Assembly: GCA_964539665.1 (NCBI GenBank)
Contig: CAZIKB010000055.1
Coordinates: 1 to 41,615 of the forward strand
Direction of reading: 5' to 3'
From: CAZIKB01 sp964539665
GTDB lineage: Bacteria > Zhuqueibacterota > Zhuqueibacteria > Oceanimicrobiales > Oceanimicrobiaceae
DNA: 41,615 nucleotides
Positions within the stretch are counted from its first letter, which is position 1. Every line of letters starts with the position of its first letter. This document shows positions 8,472-17,594 of this stretch, one piece after another. The notes beneath the pieces were generated by a model that was given only the letters and a program-made list of their open reading frames with translations, ran no database searches and had not been told where the DNA came from. The position numbers and the translations under genes were made by a program.

Positions 8472-9733
8472 ACATTCTTTTAACAAAAGTCTTGTCAGGA
8501 GCAATTATCACATCTATTGGGATAATTGTTGCGTGTAGTGACAAACCCAATAATCCAACAACAACTGAAATAAGTGATTTTCCTGCGGTGCCAACAAATG
8601 TTATAGCTATGGTAGGAGACGGTATGGTTGTATTAACCTGGCTGCATCCTAATGAAAATGAAATAAACAGTTATAAAATTTATCGTCAAGATTCGTCAGG
8701 AGCGGAATTTAGAAATTTGGATACCACTAATGTTTTAAAATATACTGACAGCAATTTACAAAATAATCATGAATTTCGATATCAAATATCTGCGGTTGGT
8801 GCTAACGGATTGGAAGGTAGCAAATCAACTATAATTTCTGCCGTACCCGCTGTTTATGGCGTATCGATTAATTTTGGGCAAGAATTTACTACCATCCGAA
8901 CTGTTACGTTGTCATTTACAGCTCCCTTTACTACTTCCCTCATAAAAATTAGTAATGATGATTCACTGTTTACCAACGCACAATGGGAAAGCTATGTGAA
9001 AGCGAGGAATTGGACCGTATCGGAAAACGATGGTAACAAAACCGTTTTTGTGAAGTTCAGAAATGTAAATGATAGTGAAACCATTCAACCATTTTCGGAT
9101 AGTATTATTTTGGACACACAGGCAGTTATTTTGCATGTTACTGAAGATTCGGGTGGGCGAGTTTTAACTCGTAGCGACACTATTCATTTCAGCGTTGTTA
9201 CCGAAGAACCAGGTGGCACTGCCTATGTGGAATTAGGTTCAGTTAGAGCGCATATCACATTAAATGACAATGGGATAAATGGTGATTTAGTCCCAGACGA
9301 TGGAATTTATGAATTGGACTATATTATTCCATCCATAGAAGTTGAAGGTGCTCTGATTACAGGCCATTTCATAGATAAAGTGGGGAACTCAGATAAATTT
9401 ATCGCTCCGGGATTTGTTACAATCAGACAAGCTCCACAATCTGTGAACTTAATTTCTGTTTCACCTGTTATTTCTGACTCAGCTTCTCTAAATCTTTTTT
9501 GGACAATGAATACCGATGCGGACTTTGCTAATTATCGCATATTTCGTTCTGGTTCATATGGAGTTAATACCGAATCTCCATTAGTTACGATTATTCAGGA
9601 TCAGGCTACGCTAAGTTATGCAGATACAACGTTGATACCAAACTCAAGTTATTATTACCGTGTTTATGTTTTTGATACTTCTGGCCTTTTTTCAGGTAGT
9701 AATGAAGTCAGGGGAACCACTAATCCTAATTAA
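8453..9733 (+). CDS. FN3-domain lipoprotein
   Basis: A 426-residue lipoprotein. A hydrophobic signal ends in lipobox IVAC with Cys28 as the lipidation site. The first fibronectin type III domain is at about 43-131 (TNVIAMVGDGMVVLTW, YKIYR, YTDSNL). A middle segment (about 225-315) has the D-N-G-x-x-G-D-x-x-x-D-D-G-I-Y pattern seen in choice-of-anchor and invasin-like domains. A second FN3 spans about 330-425. It is probably anchored in the outer membrane or facing the surface, with adhesion or scaffold roles. The start codon at 8453 lies inside the preceding gene (19-base overlap), implying coupled translation. Confidence 0.75.
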   Translation: MEYRTLNILLTKVLSGAIITSIGIIVACSDKPNNPTTTEISDFPAVPTNVIAMVGDGMVVLTWLHPNENEINSYKIYRQDSSGAEFRNLDTTNVLKYTDSNLQNNHEFRYQISAVGANGLEGSKSTIISAVPAVYGVSINFGQEFTTIRTVTLSFTAPFTTSLIKISNDDSLFTNAQWESYVKARNWTVSENDGNKTVFVKFRNVNDSETIQPFSDSIILDTQAVILHVTEDSGGRVLTRSDTIHFSVVTEEPGGTAYVELGSVRAHITLNDNGINGDLVPDDGIYELDYIIPSIEVEGALITGHFIDKVGNSDKFIAPGFVTIRQAPQSVNLISVSPVISDSASLNLFWTMNTDADFANYRIFRSGSYGVNTESPLVTIIQDQATLSYADTTLIPNSSYYYRVYVFDTSGLFSGSNEVRGTTNPN

Positions 9734-9773
9734 TCCCGGTAAAGAAATTTTTAAAAAAAAGAGATAAATCAAA

Positions 9774-10604
9774 ATGAATAATAAGGTCTCATTTGCTGCA
9801 ACTGCCAAACACTGCATAAAAACCATGCGAAATTTAAAAGTCTTTTACCCCTTTTTCGTTTATGCGTTATTTCAATTACTAATTGTGATGTCAATTGCTT
9901 ATTTTGCCTATCCACCATTTTCTTCATTTCTTGTACCGCTATTTAAGAAATATTTAGGTGAGCAAGTCTTACATTACCCAAATAACTTTGTTATTTTGAA
10001 CACATTATTTGAATGGATAAATATTATTTTGAGTGGTTTATTAGGAATCTTAGTGATTGGCTCAGGCACAGTTATATTCTTTTCTCATTATCAAAATAAG
10101 CCTTTAAGTTTCAAAAAGAGTTTACGTTTGATTGGCTCAAAATATTTCCAACTATTCATAGTCTGGTTAATAGAGACGCTTTTGCTGCTTGGAGTACTTA
10201 GTGGGCTTCCGATTCTACTCAGTTCATTTGAACAGCAGAATCAAGCTGTTATGAAAATAGCAAACTGGTTGATACCGATTTTAGCAATTCTGGTCGGTGC
10301 TATGTTTGCCTATACTACTGCAGTGATTGTTATCGATAAACGTGGAATATTCAGTGCAATTAAGAGCAGCTTTATAATATTTTTTGGACATCCTTTTATT
10401 TCTTACGCTTTAATTGGCATTCCAGCCCTTCTTTTATTGCCATTAGAATTATTGAAATCCAAAAGTACCTTGCTTGTAACAAAGTTTTTTCCTGAGGTCG
10501 TTTTAGCTTTGGTGGTCATAGGAATCTTTATGTCTGTTTTGACCAATTGTTGGATGGTAGGTGTCGTTACTAAATTTTATGTGTCGCTTACAAAACATTC
10601 TTAA
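9774..10604 (+). CDS. Polytopic membrane protein of unknown function
   Basis: A 276-residue integral membrane protein with about six hydrophobic helices (near 25-47, 77-102, 122-148, 163-186, 207-225 and 238-262). No catalytic motif is recognised. The spacing of paired helices and short loops recalls generic DUF4013/GPDPase-membrane-domain-like proteins, but I cannot assign a family. It lies 40 bases after the lipoprotein and 16 bases before the TPR lipoprotein, so it is probably part of the same operon. A role with the two neighbouring lipoproteins is inferred from position only. Confidence 0.6.
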   Translation: MNNKVSFAATAKHCIKTMRNLKVFYPFFVYALFQLLIVMSIAYFAYPPFSSFLVPLFKKYLGEQVLHYPNNFVILNTLFEWINIILSGLLGILVIGSGTVIFFSHYQNKPLSFKKSLRLIGSKYFQLFIVWLIETLLLLGVLSGLPILLSSFEQQNQAVMKIANWLIPILAILVGAMFAYTTAVIVIDKRGIFSAIKSSFIIFFGHPFISYALIGIPALLLLPLELLKSKSTLLVTKFFPEVVLALVVIGIFMSVLTNCWMVGVVTKFYVSLTKHS

Positions 10605-10620
10605 GGTAGAGTATAAATTT

Positions 10621-12144
10621 ATGATCCAATTTATAACTAAATCAATTAGATTGAAAACCAGACTAATCTTGCAGTTTTTGCTTGCGGGGATAGTATTAAC
10701 AACCTTTGGGTGTGATCTAAAAAAGTATATTACTGACCAATACCAGGCTGAGAAATCTTTTGATCGTTGTATTAGAAGCTTTCAACGAATAATGATAAAT
10801 CCAACTCTGGCTGGTGCAGAACATTATGAAGATGCTAATAGTAAATTTAAAGCGTTTTTAAATCGATATGAAAAAAAGAAGAACATATCAACCGTTGCAG
10901 ATCTATGTAAAAAAAGTTACTTCCTTCTTGCACAGTTAGCAATTTTACAAAGTGACCATAGGTCCGCAATTTCCTGGTACCAACGGGGTTTAAGCATATT
11001 TCCAGATGATAGTAAATATATGATTCAAGCAAATATAGCTTTAGCCAATACCTACCAGCAATTATTGGACCTTAATTTGGCCGCTCAAGCCTATCAAAAA
11101 GCACTTTCTGAAAAAGAGTTTGATGAAGTTTTGTTGTCTAATCCACAGCTAATTGCTCTTCCACTAAGTATTGCCAGGCTTCAACAATTATCCAGTAGCA
11201 ACGGAAAATCAATCGAGACTTATAATGATGTGGAAAATTTTTATAACAAAATTGTGCAGGAAAACACAGATTCGGAATTGACATTTTGGGCAATGATGCA
11301 ACTCGCAAATTCTTATGCAGACCTGAATCGTTGGGATAACTGTTTAGACATTATGAATAAAACAGTTATTAACTATCCTGACCACATAAAAGCGCTAGAA
11401 ATCCTCTTGTTTACAGGTGACATTTATGCTGAGATCAAAATGGATTATTTTGCTGCCAAAGAAATCTATAGTAAAGTGGTCAGCGGAAGTGATAAATCTC
11501 CTGTCCAGGCCAAGGCCCATTTGGGATTAGGTAATCTTCTTTTTAAGCAAAATAGAAATGTGGAAGCCAGAAAAAAAATGCGCTGGATTATCGAGAATTA
11601 TCCAAGAGAAGGTAAAGTCGGTGCGAAGGCACAATATGCAATTGCTCATTCCTATGAACAGGCAGAGCAATGGGATCGAGCTCTGGTTGAATATCGATGG
11701 TTAATAGACAGTTATCCTTTAACCCCGGAAGGTGTATATGCACCTCTTCATATTGCCAACTATTTCAAAGCCTTAGGTGAAGAAGACATGGCTGCTACTG
11801 CATATTCAGATGCAACCCAAAGATATTACGCACTCATATCAAAATATCCGCAAAGCCAATTAGCTGCAATTGCTCAAGAATACTTATCAATATGTTATGT
11901 TTTCAATGAAGATTGGGAATCGGCAATAAATTCCGCAGAACAACTTTACAAGAACTACAAAACTGTACCACAGATTGCTATGAGTTCTCATCTATTGTTA
12001 GGGCATTTGTATGAAAAGAATAGTAAGTTCAAAGAGGCTTTAAATATATATACCGATTTTGTAAAGAAATTTTCTGGACATCCTTTAGCGAATCAAGTCA
12101 GAATAAAAATTAAGGAATTAGAACGAATGGGAGCGAACGGATGA
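10621..12144 (+). CDS. TPR-repeat lipoprotein (PrsT-like context)
   Basis: A 507-residue lipoprotein made almost entirely of helical tetratricopeptide-like repeats. The signal peptide (about 14-30) ends TTFGC with Cys31. Repeats such as SAISWYQRGLSIFPDDSKY, NLAAQAYQKAL and DRALVEYRWLIDSYPLTPEG run to residue 500. Outer-membrane TPR lipoproteins act as scaffolds for envelope complexes. In exosortase/PEP-CTERM EPS loci a TPR protein (PrsT) often sits beside PrsK and PrsR, and here the stop overlaps the PrsK-like gene by 4 bases. The start is set at ATG 10621, preceded by AAGGTAG. An in-frame GTG at 10561 would overlap the previous gene and spoil the signal peptide. Confidence 0.72.
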   Translation: MIQFITKSIRLKTRLILQFLLAGIVLTTFGCDLKKYITDQYQAEKSFDRCIRSFQRIMINPTLAGAEHYEDANSKFKAFLNRYEKKKNISTVADLCKKSYFLLAQLAILQSDHRSAISWYQRGLSIFPDDSKYMIQANIALANTYQQLLDLNLAAQAYQKALSEKEFDEVLLSNPQLIALPLSIARLQQLSSSNGKSIETYNDVENFYNKIVQENTDSELTFWAMMQLANSYADLNRWDNCLDIMNKTVINYPDHIKALEILLFTGDIYAEIKMDYFAAKEIYSKVVSGSDKSPVQAKAHLGLGNLLFKQNRNVEARKKMRWIIENYPREGKVGAKAQYAIAHSYEQAEQWDRALVEYRWLIDSYPLTPEGVYAPLHIANYFKALGEEDMAATAYSDATQRYYALISKYPQSQLAAIAQEYLSICYVFNEDWESAINSAEQLYKNYKTVPQIAMSSHLLLGHLYEKNSKFKEALNIYTDFVKKFSGHPLANQVRIKIKELERMGANG

Positions 12145-14303
12145 TCGAGATCCTTATACCTACTGTTACTGCTATTATTACATTGGTATTTGCATGTGCG
12201 GTGATGTTGAAAGAATCTCGTAATCTGTCAAATAGATTACTTTCAATTGGTGCATTATCTGTATTAATTTGCCTGACGGGTATAATAGGATTACAAATAA
12301 CCAATAGCACAAAGATGGTGGCATTGTGGAGTCGGCTCATTTTGTTTGCTATTGCAATCTTTCCGCCTATTGGAATTGCATTTTGTAAATCATTTTTAAG
12401 AACAAACATTGCTGAGTTCCAGCGTAGCGGGCAGGGAGTTACATGGCTTTATTCTATAATTAGCTTATTCTTCATAATATTGTTGCCAGGCCGCGGTATT
12501 GTTAGAAATCTTTTACTTTCACAAAACGGCATAACGTTTGAGTTTACTATTTTAGGGAAACTGTTGATCCTTTATTTTATAATTGCGCTTATCCATATAG
12601 CAGTCAATCTTGAACCCATAATTGTAACCAATTTCCAAAAAACCACGAAAAATGTGAAAAGAGTGGCGATTTCATATATAGCAACCCTGCTTTTTTTAAT
12701 TGCTGCTGGGACACAAATTATATTAGGGGCTACCTTACCAATTTGGATAGTATGGATTGCATGTGGTTTAGTTGCTATGGTATTTGTAACCTATGGATTC
12801 TTCGAATTCCAAAAAACACTTGAAGGGATTTACTTTAGTTCTCGGGTAGTTTATTCATCTTTTATATTGCTCGGCACTGGTATATATTTTGTATTATTAG
12901 GCGTTAGCGGATACTTTTTTAAGAATACTGGCAGTGATTGGGGCAACCAATTAATTATCTTTTCTACAATTGGAGTCTTCATTATTTTTTTTATTACCTT
13001 GTTTTCTACAAGAATCAAGATAAGGATTCAGTCCTTCTGGCGTCGAAATATTTATCAAAAGAAATTTGATTTTCGCGAAGAATGGCAGCAGTTTAGTAAA
13101 AAAATATCATATAATCTCGAAATTCCTTCTATTAGTGAGAATTTGGTTCATCATGTTGCCAGTTTGTTTCGAATAAATGAGGGGGCATTGTATCTCAATA
13201 CTACTCAGGATAGGATTTATGAGTTAGTCGCAGCCTTAAAAAAGAAATCAAATTTTCCCCAAAAAATAACACTAAATGAAAATTATTTAGAAATTTTCAA
13301 TGTCAAAACTGGGGCAAGAAAAAATGCCAGATCACTTAAATTAGATGAATGTTTTGATAAATCATTGCAATCGATCTTTTCAAGCACTTTACCCTTGGTT
13401 GTAGAACAAGAACTTCTGGGTATTTTGTGTTTCGGGCAAATGGAAGAATTAAAGCAAGAAGAATTGGAGCTTATATCATTGTTTGTAGATCAAGCAGCAT
13501 TAGCTATACATAATCAACAGCTAACTTCAAAACTAATTGAAGTTAAAGCCCTGGAATCAGTTCACAAAATATCATCTTTTGTAATTCATGATCTAAGAAA
13601 TCATGTATCAATATTGTCAATGCTTGTTGAGAATTCCCCCAAATATGCACACCGGCTGGATTTTCGGCAAAATATGATAGATACATTAGAAAAAACTGTA
13701 CATGATATGAAGGAACTTATATCAAAAATTTCTATCTCTAAAAATAAACCTGTGCAGACTAATGCACCATTATCAATAAATGACCTGATTCATAATGTTT
13801 TGACAGAGTTGAAAACTCAGAAATCAGAAAATATCAAAATTAAAGAAGAATTTTCAGATGTACCATTAATTTTTGGTGATAAAGATAATTTTATTACATT
13901 GGTACGGAATCTGAGTATAAACGCTATTGAAGCCATGGCAAATGGAGGAGACATTACAGTTAAAACTCAGTACTTTGATGGTTCTAATAACGGCACATGC
14001 AAGGACGACACATCGTACAAAAGAGTCGAACTTCATTTTGCTGATACTGGAACCGGAATGGCAGAAGATTTTTTACTTAATAAAATCTTTCATCCATTTT
14101 GTAGCACAAAAAAAGAAGGCCTGGGAATCGGTTTATTCCAATGTAAGGAAATAGTCGGTAGCTTAGGAGGACAAATACACGTAAAAAGTAAGCTTGGAAT
14201 GGGTACGATTTTTACAATTTCTTTACCTGCGATTGAAGATTCATATTTTAATAAAAGAGGGCGGAAAATTGCCTGTGAAATAAAGACGGACATATATAAT
14301 TAA
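12141..14303 (+). CDS. prsK: PrsK-like membrane sensor histidine kinase
   Basis: A 720-residue inner-membrane kinase. The N-terminal half holds about nine membrane helices (to about residue 290). A GAF-like domain spans about 320-455. The His box FVIHDLRNHVS has His483. The HATPase_c domain has N-box LSINAIEAMANGG, ADTGTGMAEDFL and GLGIGLFQCKEIV, ending GMGTIFTISLP. This membrane-GAF-kinase layout with HDLRN is the hallmark of PrsK, the sensor controlling PEP-CTERM/exopolysaccharide loci with the response regulator PrsR. A PrsR-like gene lies 950 bases downstream. The start codon overlaps the previous stop (ATGA). The assignment is by architecture and context; no exosortase is in view, so the symbol is tentative. 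Confidence 0.8.
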   Translation: MIEILIPTVTAIITLVFACAVMLKESRNLSNRLLSIGALSVLICLTGIIGLQITNSTKMVALWSRLILFAIAIFPPIGIAFCKSFLRTNIAEFQRSGQGVTWLYSIISLFFIILLPGRGIVRNLLLSQNGITFEFTILGKLLILYFIIALIHIAVNLEPIIVTNFQKTTKNVKRVAISYIATLLFLIAAGTQIILGATLPIWIVWIACGLVAMVFVTYGFFEFQKTLEGIYFSSRVVYSSFILLGTGIYFVLLGVSGYFFKNTGSDWGNQLIIFSTIGVFIIFFITLFSTRIKIRIQSFWRRNIYQKKFDFREEWQQFSKKISYNLEIPSISENLVHHVASLFRINEGALYLNTTQDRIYELVAALKKKSNFPQKITLNENYLEIFNVKTGARKNARSLKLDECFDKSLQSIFSSTLPLVVEQELLGILCFGQMEELKQEELELISLFVDQAALAIHNQQLTSKLIEVKALESVHKISSFVIHDLRNHVSILSMLVENSPKYAHRLDFRQNMIDTLEKTVHDMKELISKISISKNKPVQTNAPLSINDLIHNVLTELKTQKSENIKIKEEFSDVPLIFGDKDNFITLVRNLSINAIEAMANGGDITVKTQYFDGSNNGTCKDDTSYKRVELHFADTGTGMAEDFLLNKIFHPFCSTKKEGLGIGLFQCKEIVGSLGGQIHVKSKLGMGTIFTISLPAIEDSYFNKRGRKIACEIKTDIYN

Positions 14304-14479
14304 CTGGACTCGGCACAATTAGACTGAAAACATACTTGATTTACATTTAGAAATTGAAGGTAGAAGAGGAAACACGATTTTATTTTGTTACTTCGAAAAA
14401 AAATCTGCCCTCTGTATTTTTTTACTAATCAGTTTCAATACGTAATATAAGACTTCAATGTCTTAAGATTTCTTATAGT

Positions 14480-14488
14480 TGGTATAAT
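14480..14488 (+). promoter_or_regulatory. Extended -10 promoter of the EPS operon
   Basis: TGG-TATAAT is a perfect extended -10. The -35 region is poor, as extended -10 promoters tolerate. Transcription from about 14495 would give a leader of roughly 214 bases before the NusG-like gene and put the hairpin inside it. The ten-base string TTGGTATAAT is shared with the promoter at 6892-6901. Confidence 0.42.
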
Positions 14489-14579
14489 GGATTGATTTTA
14501 CATTCGACCTGAACACCATTCGCGATTGAAGATTTTTTATCGGATAGAGATTAAGTGTTTTTAAAATAGAACATTTAGA

Positions 14580-14617
14580 CCGCCGAGTGAGTCCATGGAA
14601 TGGGACTCATTGGGCGG
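14580..14617 (+). ncRNA. GC-rich leader hairpin, candidate NusG-paralogue recruitment element
   Basis: Arms 14580-14594 and 14603-14617 pair in 13 of 15 positions (CCGCC/GGCGG base, AGTGAGTCC-type upper stem) around an 8-base loop. The stem is exceptionally GC-rich for this AT-rich gap. No U-tract follows, so it is not a standard terminator. GGGCGGAGC at its 3' foot resembles the RfaH ops core (GGCGGTAGC). Known RfaH/LoaP-type paralogues act at such leader elements, so recruitment of the downstream protein is a reasonable guess. Confidence 0.45.
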
Positions 14618-14708
14618 AGCTTTGCCGGGAGTTATTGAAGATAAACAGTATTTAACTAAATGTAAAAATTAAATTTGATTTAAATTATAATGTAATTGAG
14701 TTATAACA

Positions 14709-15245
14709 ATGAGTGAACGAAACTGGTATACAATCTATACACGCCCCAGAAGTGAAAAAAAAGTTGAAAGTCAGATAACTCAACTTCAGATCAAGGCTTA
14801 TTTACCAATAAGGACGGTCATTAGAGAATGGAGTGATCGTAGAAAAAAAATCAATGAGCCGTTATTCCCATCTTACGTTTTTGTTTATGCCAATGCTAAG
14901 GAAAGATTTCTCTCTCTGAAGTCTCGTGGTGTTGTAAGAATGGTTAGTTTCAACGGTCAACCAGCGCGAATTCCCGAAACGCAGATAGAGGCGGTCCGCA
15001 GAATTCTTGAATGTGGCTATGCAACAGAAGATTATCCATTCTTATCGAAAGGTGATGCTGTTGAAATAATTTCAGGACCGTTGACTGGACTTAAAGGATT
15101 TGTGACTGAGGAACGGGGGAAAAAGCATTTTATAGTATCTGTAGAAGGTATATACAAATCATTGTCAATAAATATCGACGCACGGATATTAAAGCGTATT
15201 CCAAAGGATGAACGGTACTTACGTCGAATAGCTAAAGCGGCGTAG
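14709..15245 (+). CDS. Specialised NusG paralogue, UpxY/RfaH-like antiterminator
   Basis: A 178-residue transcription elongation factor of the NusG family. The NGN domain (1-100) begins NWYTIYTRPRSEKKV and contains FPSYVFVYA. The C-terminal KOW domain (about 116-170) contains GDAVEIISGPLTGLKGFV. It is close to UpxY and RfaH-like specialised paralogues, which bind RNA polymerase at leader elements of long polysaccharide operons and suppress early termination. It is the first gene of the EPS operon, 8 bases before the PrsR-like gene, and follows a structured leader. Housekeeping NusG is normally beside secE and ribosomal genes, which are absent here. It therefore probably controls its own operon. 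Confidence 0.88.
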   Translation: MSERNWYTIYTRPRSEKKVESQITQLQIKAYLPIRTVIREWSDRRKKINEPLFPSYVFVYANAKERFLSLKSRGVVRMVSFNGQPARIPETQIEAVRRILECGYATEDYPFLSKGDAVEIISGPLTGLKGFVTEERGKKHFIVSVEGIYKSLSINIDARILKRIPKDERYLRRIAKAA

Positions 15246-15253
15246 ATATAAAT

Positions 15254-16666
15254 ATGATGACTAATAAAGTTTCAAATAACAATAATAAAAAAGCAACGAT
15301 TTTGATTGTTGATGATGAAAAGGCTATCCGCGATCAAATGAAATGGAGCCTGTTAGACGACTATAACATATTCGAGGTTGCAGATTCTGACGAAGCAATT
15401 AAATGTGTAATCGAACATTCACCAGAAGTTATTATCTTAGATTTAATGCTATCACCGAATAGCAATACAATTGGTGGATTAGAATTACTTGAGACTATAT
15501 CACATCAATATCCCGAATCAATTGTTATTATTGTTACTGGTAGAGAAGAGAGAGAGTATGCTTTCAGGGCCATAGAAGCTGGAGCGTATGATTATTTTTT
15601 TAAACCATTTGATGTTCAGGAATTAAAAACAGTATTACGTAGAGCGCTCTGGATCCGTAATATAGAATCGTGTAATAAATTAAGATTTTTGGATGCTGCA
15701 GAGAACCATCATTTTCATGAGATAATTGCCAAATGTCCGGCAATGTTGAGTGTTTTTGATGTTATCAACCGAGTTGCAACGAAAGATGTTGACGTAATTA
15801 TTTGTGGCGAGAGTGGCACAGGAAAAGAACTTGTAGCTCGAGCAATCCATTATCTTAGTAATCGTAGAGATTATCCATTAGTTGCAATAAACTGTGGAGC
15901 TATTCCCGAAAATTTATTGGAAGCCGAATTGTTTGGCCATGAAAAAGGAGCATTTACAGGAGCTCATATTCAACGAAAAGGTAAATTCGAAATCGCTGAT
16001 CATGGCACGATTTTTTTGGATGAAATTGGTGAATTAAGTCCCAATTTGCAGGTTAAGCTATTAAGATTTCTTCAGGAACGGGTAGTCGAACGTGTTGGCT
16101 CTCGTGAACAATTCAGACTCGATGTGCGCATGATTGCCGCTAGTAATAAAATTTTAGAACAGGAAATACAAGATGGTACTTTCCGTGATGATCTCTATTA
16201 TAGATTATGTGTGATAAAAATTGAGCTGCCCCCATTAAGAAATCGGGGAGAGGATATCTCAATTTTGGCGGATTATTTTTTGCAAAAATATGCAGCGGAA
16301 TTTCGATGCAAGATTCGAGGCTTTACTATAGAAGCAAAAAAAGTGCTGTGTCAATATTCGTGGCCAGGTAATGTGCGGGAATTGGAAAACAAAATTAAAA
16401 GAGCAGTCATTATGGCTAAATCTCACATGCTTAATACTGAAGATTTGAATATTCAATTGTTAGAATCTACTCATAAAACACTGCGAGAAAAAATTGCGGA
16501 AGTTGAAAAACAAAGTTTAACTGAAGCATTATTTGCAAACAGTGGTATTGTCGCTAAAGCCGCTGATGAGCTAAAAGTAAATCGTACCACTTTTTATGAA
16601 ATGATCAATAAATATGGCATCAATGTTAAAAAATATCGCCCACAAAAATCAATCAGTTCAAATTAA
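15254..16666 (+). CDS. prsR: PrsR-like sigma-54-dependent response regulator
   Basis: A 470-residue NtrC-family activator. The receiver (13-135) has phospho-acceptor Asp63 in VIILDLMLSPN and the KPF motif. The AAA+ domain has Walker A GESGTGKE, GAFTGA (sigma-54 contact) and an intact Walker B IFLDEIGE, unlike the activator at 4570-6513. A Fis-type HTH ends the protein (AKAADELKVNRTTFYEMINK). The QMKW and RAIEAGAYDYFFKP stretches match PrsR of PEP-CTERM EPS loci. It is the likely partner of the PrsK-like kinase. The 3' end overlaps the export gene by about 50 bases, so translation is probably coupled. ATG 15254 and ATG 15257 are both possible starts. Confidence 0.83.
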   Translation: MMTNKVSNNNNKKATILIVDDEKAIRDQMKWSLLDDYNIFEVADSDEAIKCVIEHSPEVIILDLMLSPNSNTIGGLELLETISHQYPESIVIIVTGREEREYAFRAIEAGAYDYFFKPFDVQELKTVLRRALWIRNIESCNKLRFLDAAENHHFHEIIAKCPAMLSVFDVINRVATKDVDVIICGESGTGKELVARAIHYLSNRRDYPLVAINCGAIPENLLEAELFGHEKGAFTGAHIQRKGKFEIADHGTIFLDEIGELSPNLQVKLLRFLQERVVERVGSREQFRLDVRMIAASNKILEQEIQDGTFRDDLYYRLCVIKIELPPLRNRGEDISILADYFLQKYAAEFRCKIRGFTIEAKKVLCQYSWPGNVRELENKIKRAVIMAKSHMLNTEDLNIQLLESTHKTLREKIAEVEKQSLTEALFANSGIVAKAADELKVNRTTFYEMINKYGINVKKYRPQKSISSN

Positions 16667-17594
16667 TTTTTGGTTAATATTGGTCACTCTTTTGGGCTTA
16701 ACTAATTTTGAGATTCTGGCTCAAAGTAGCTCTTATCCAATTCAAACAGAGGACCGCCTTCAAATATCTTTTTGGGAAAATCCAGAACTAAATACACAAG
16801 TTACCGTTGGCAAAGATGGAGGAATAGAAATACCAATAATTGGTAGATTGACTACCGCAGGATTGACCATTATCCAACTGCGTGGGAAAATAATTTCTCA
16901 AATGGCTTTATATAACAAATTAGTTACTCAACTTAGTATAGTGGTGCTGGATTATGGGCACAATCGTGTTTATCTAACCGGTCAAGTTGCAACACCAGGC
17001 AAATATTCTTTTGAAGAAATTCCCAATTTGTGGAATATAATCTTAGAGGCTGGTGGACCATTGGAAACCGCTTTGTTGGACGAAGTCGTAATAGTACGTA
17101 ACGCTGAGGATGGTAAAATGATCACCACGGATTTAGCCAATGCTTTGAGACGAGGAAAATTAAGTGAGCTCCCTAAAATACTTCCAGGAGATACTATCCA
17201 TGTTCCGGGAACAACAGAAACGGGAACAGCGCCGTCACCTTTAGTAAAAAAAGATGAAATATATATATTAGGTGCAGTCGGGGCTCCCGGTGCACATAAA
17301 TTTGAATCCAATCTAAATTTATTAGAAGTCATAAGTAAGGCCGGCGGCCCAACCGCCGATGCCAATTTAAAGAAAATCAAACATGTTTCGGTTTCTCATG
17401 GAATGACTAGCGTTATAGAAGTAAATATCGAAAGGTACATTAATAGCTCAATTCCGATTCCCATGCCTATTGGTGCTGGAGACACCATTTTTATACCAAG
17501 GAGACGAGGTATTTCGCCCCTTGTAAGCGCTGTTATTACTGGTTTAATTACAACTACTATAACTACAACAATTACTGCATTACTATTACGATGA
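16614..17594 (+). CDS. Wza-type polysaccharide export protein (Poly_export/SLBB)
   Basis: A 326-residue outer-membrane or periplasmic export protein of the Wza/BexD/PEP-CTERM-porin group. A signal segment (about 18-36, NFWLILVTLLGLTNFEILA) leads to the Poly_export domain (YPIQTEDRLQISFWENPEL, VGKDGGIEIPIIGRL). Two SLBB domains follow (VYLTGQVATPGKYSF; IYILGAVGAPGAHKF). The C-terminus (about 303-325) is a Thr-rich hydrophobic helix that could span the outer membrane, as in Wza. It pairs with the chain-length protein whose start overlaps its stop by 4 bases. The start is ATG 16614; ATG 16623 is equally possible. Both lie inside the PrsR-like gene. Confidence 0.87.
   Translation: MASMLKNIAHKNQSVQINFWLILVTLLGLTNFEILAQSSSYPIQTEDRLQISFWENPELNTQVTVGKDGGIEIPIIGRLTTAGLTIIQLRGKIISQMALYNKLVTQLSIVVLDYGHNRVYLTGQVATPGKYSFEEIPNLWNIILEAGGPLETALLDEVVIVRNAEDGKMITTDLANALRRGKLSELPKILPGDTIHVPGTTETGTAPSPLVKKDEIYILGAVGAPGAHKFESNLNLLEVISKAGGPTADANLKKIKHVSVSHGMTSVIEVNIERYINSSIPIPMPIGAGDTIFIPRRRGISPLVSAVITGLITTTITTTITALLLR

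Larger units (their letters stand above)
14304..14708. other. 405-bp leader before the NusG-like gene
   Basis: No coding potential was found. It contains an extended -10 promoter (14480-14488) and a strong GC-rich hairpin (14580-14617) followed by a GGGCGGAGC-TTTGCC stretch. This layout, promoter then a structured leader then a specialised NusG paralogue, fits a transcription-antitermination leader for the long EPS operon. That function is inference. Confidence 0.5.

Noticed and set aside
10561..10620. GTG 10561 as start of the TPR lipoprotein
   Set aside because: It would overlap the previous gene and put 20 extra residues before a good signal peptide that starts at ATG 10621.
14580..14617. 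Leader hairpin as an intrinsic terminator or c-di-GMP riboswitch
   Set aside because: No U-tract follows, and the GEMM core motifs are not present.
16982..17380. Long open frame on the - strand inside the Wza-type gene
   Set aside because: It mirrors a well-supported + strand gene and has no domain or ribosome-binding site. Other minus-strand frames in the window have the same fault.
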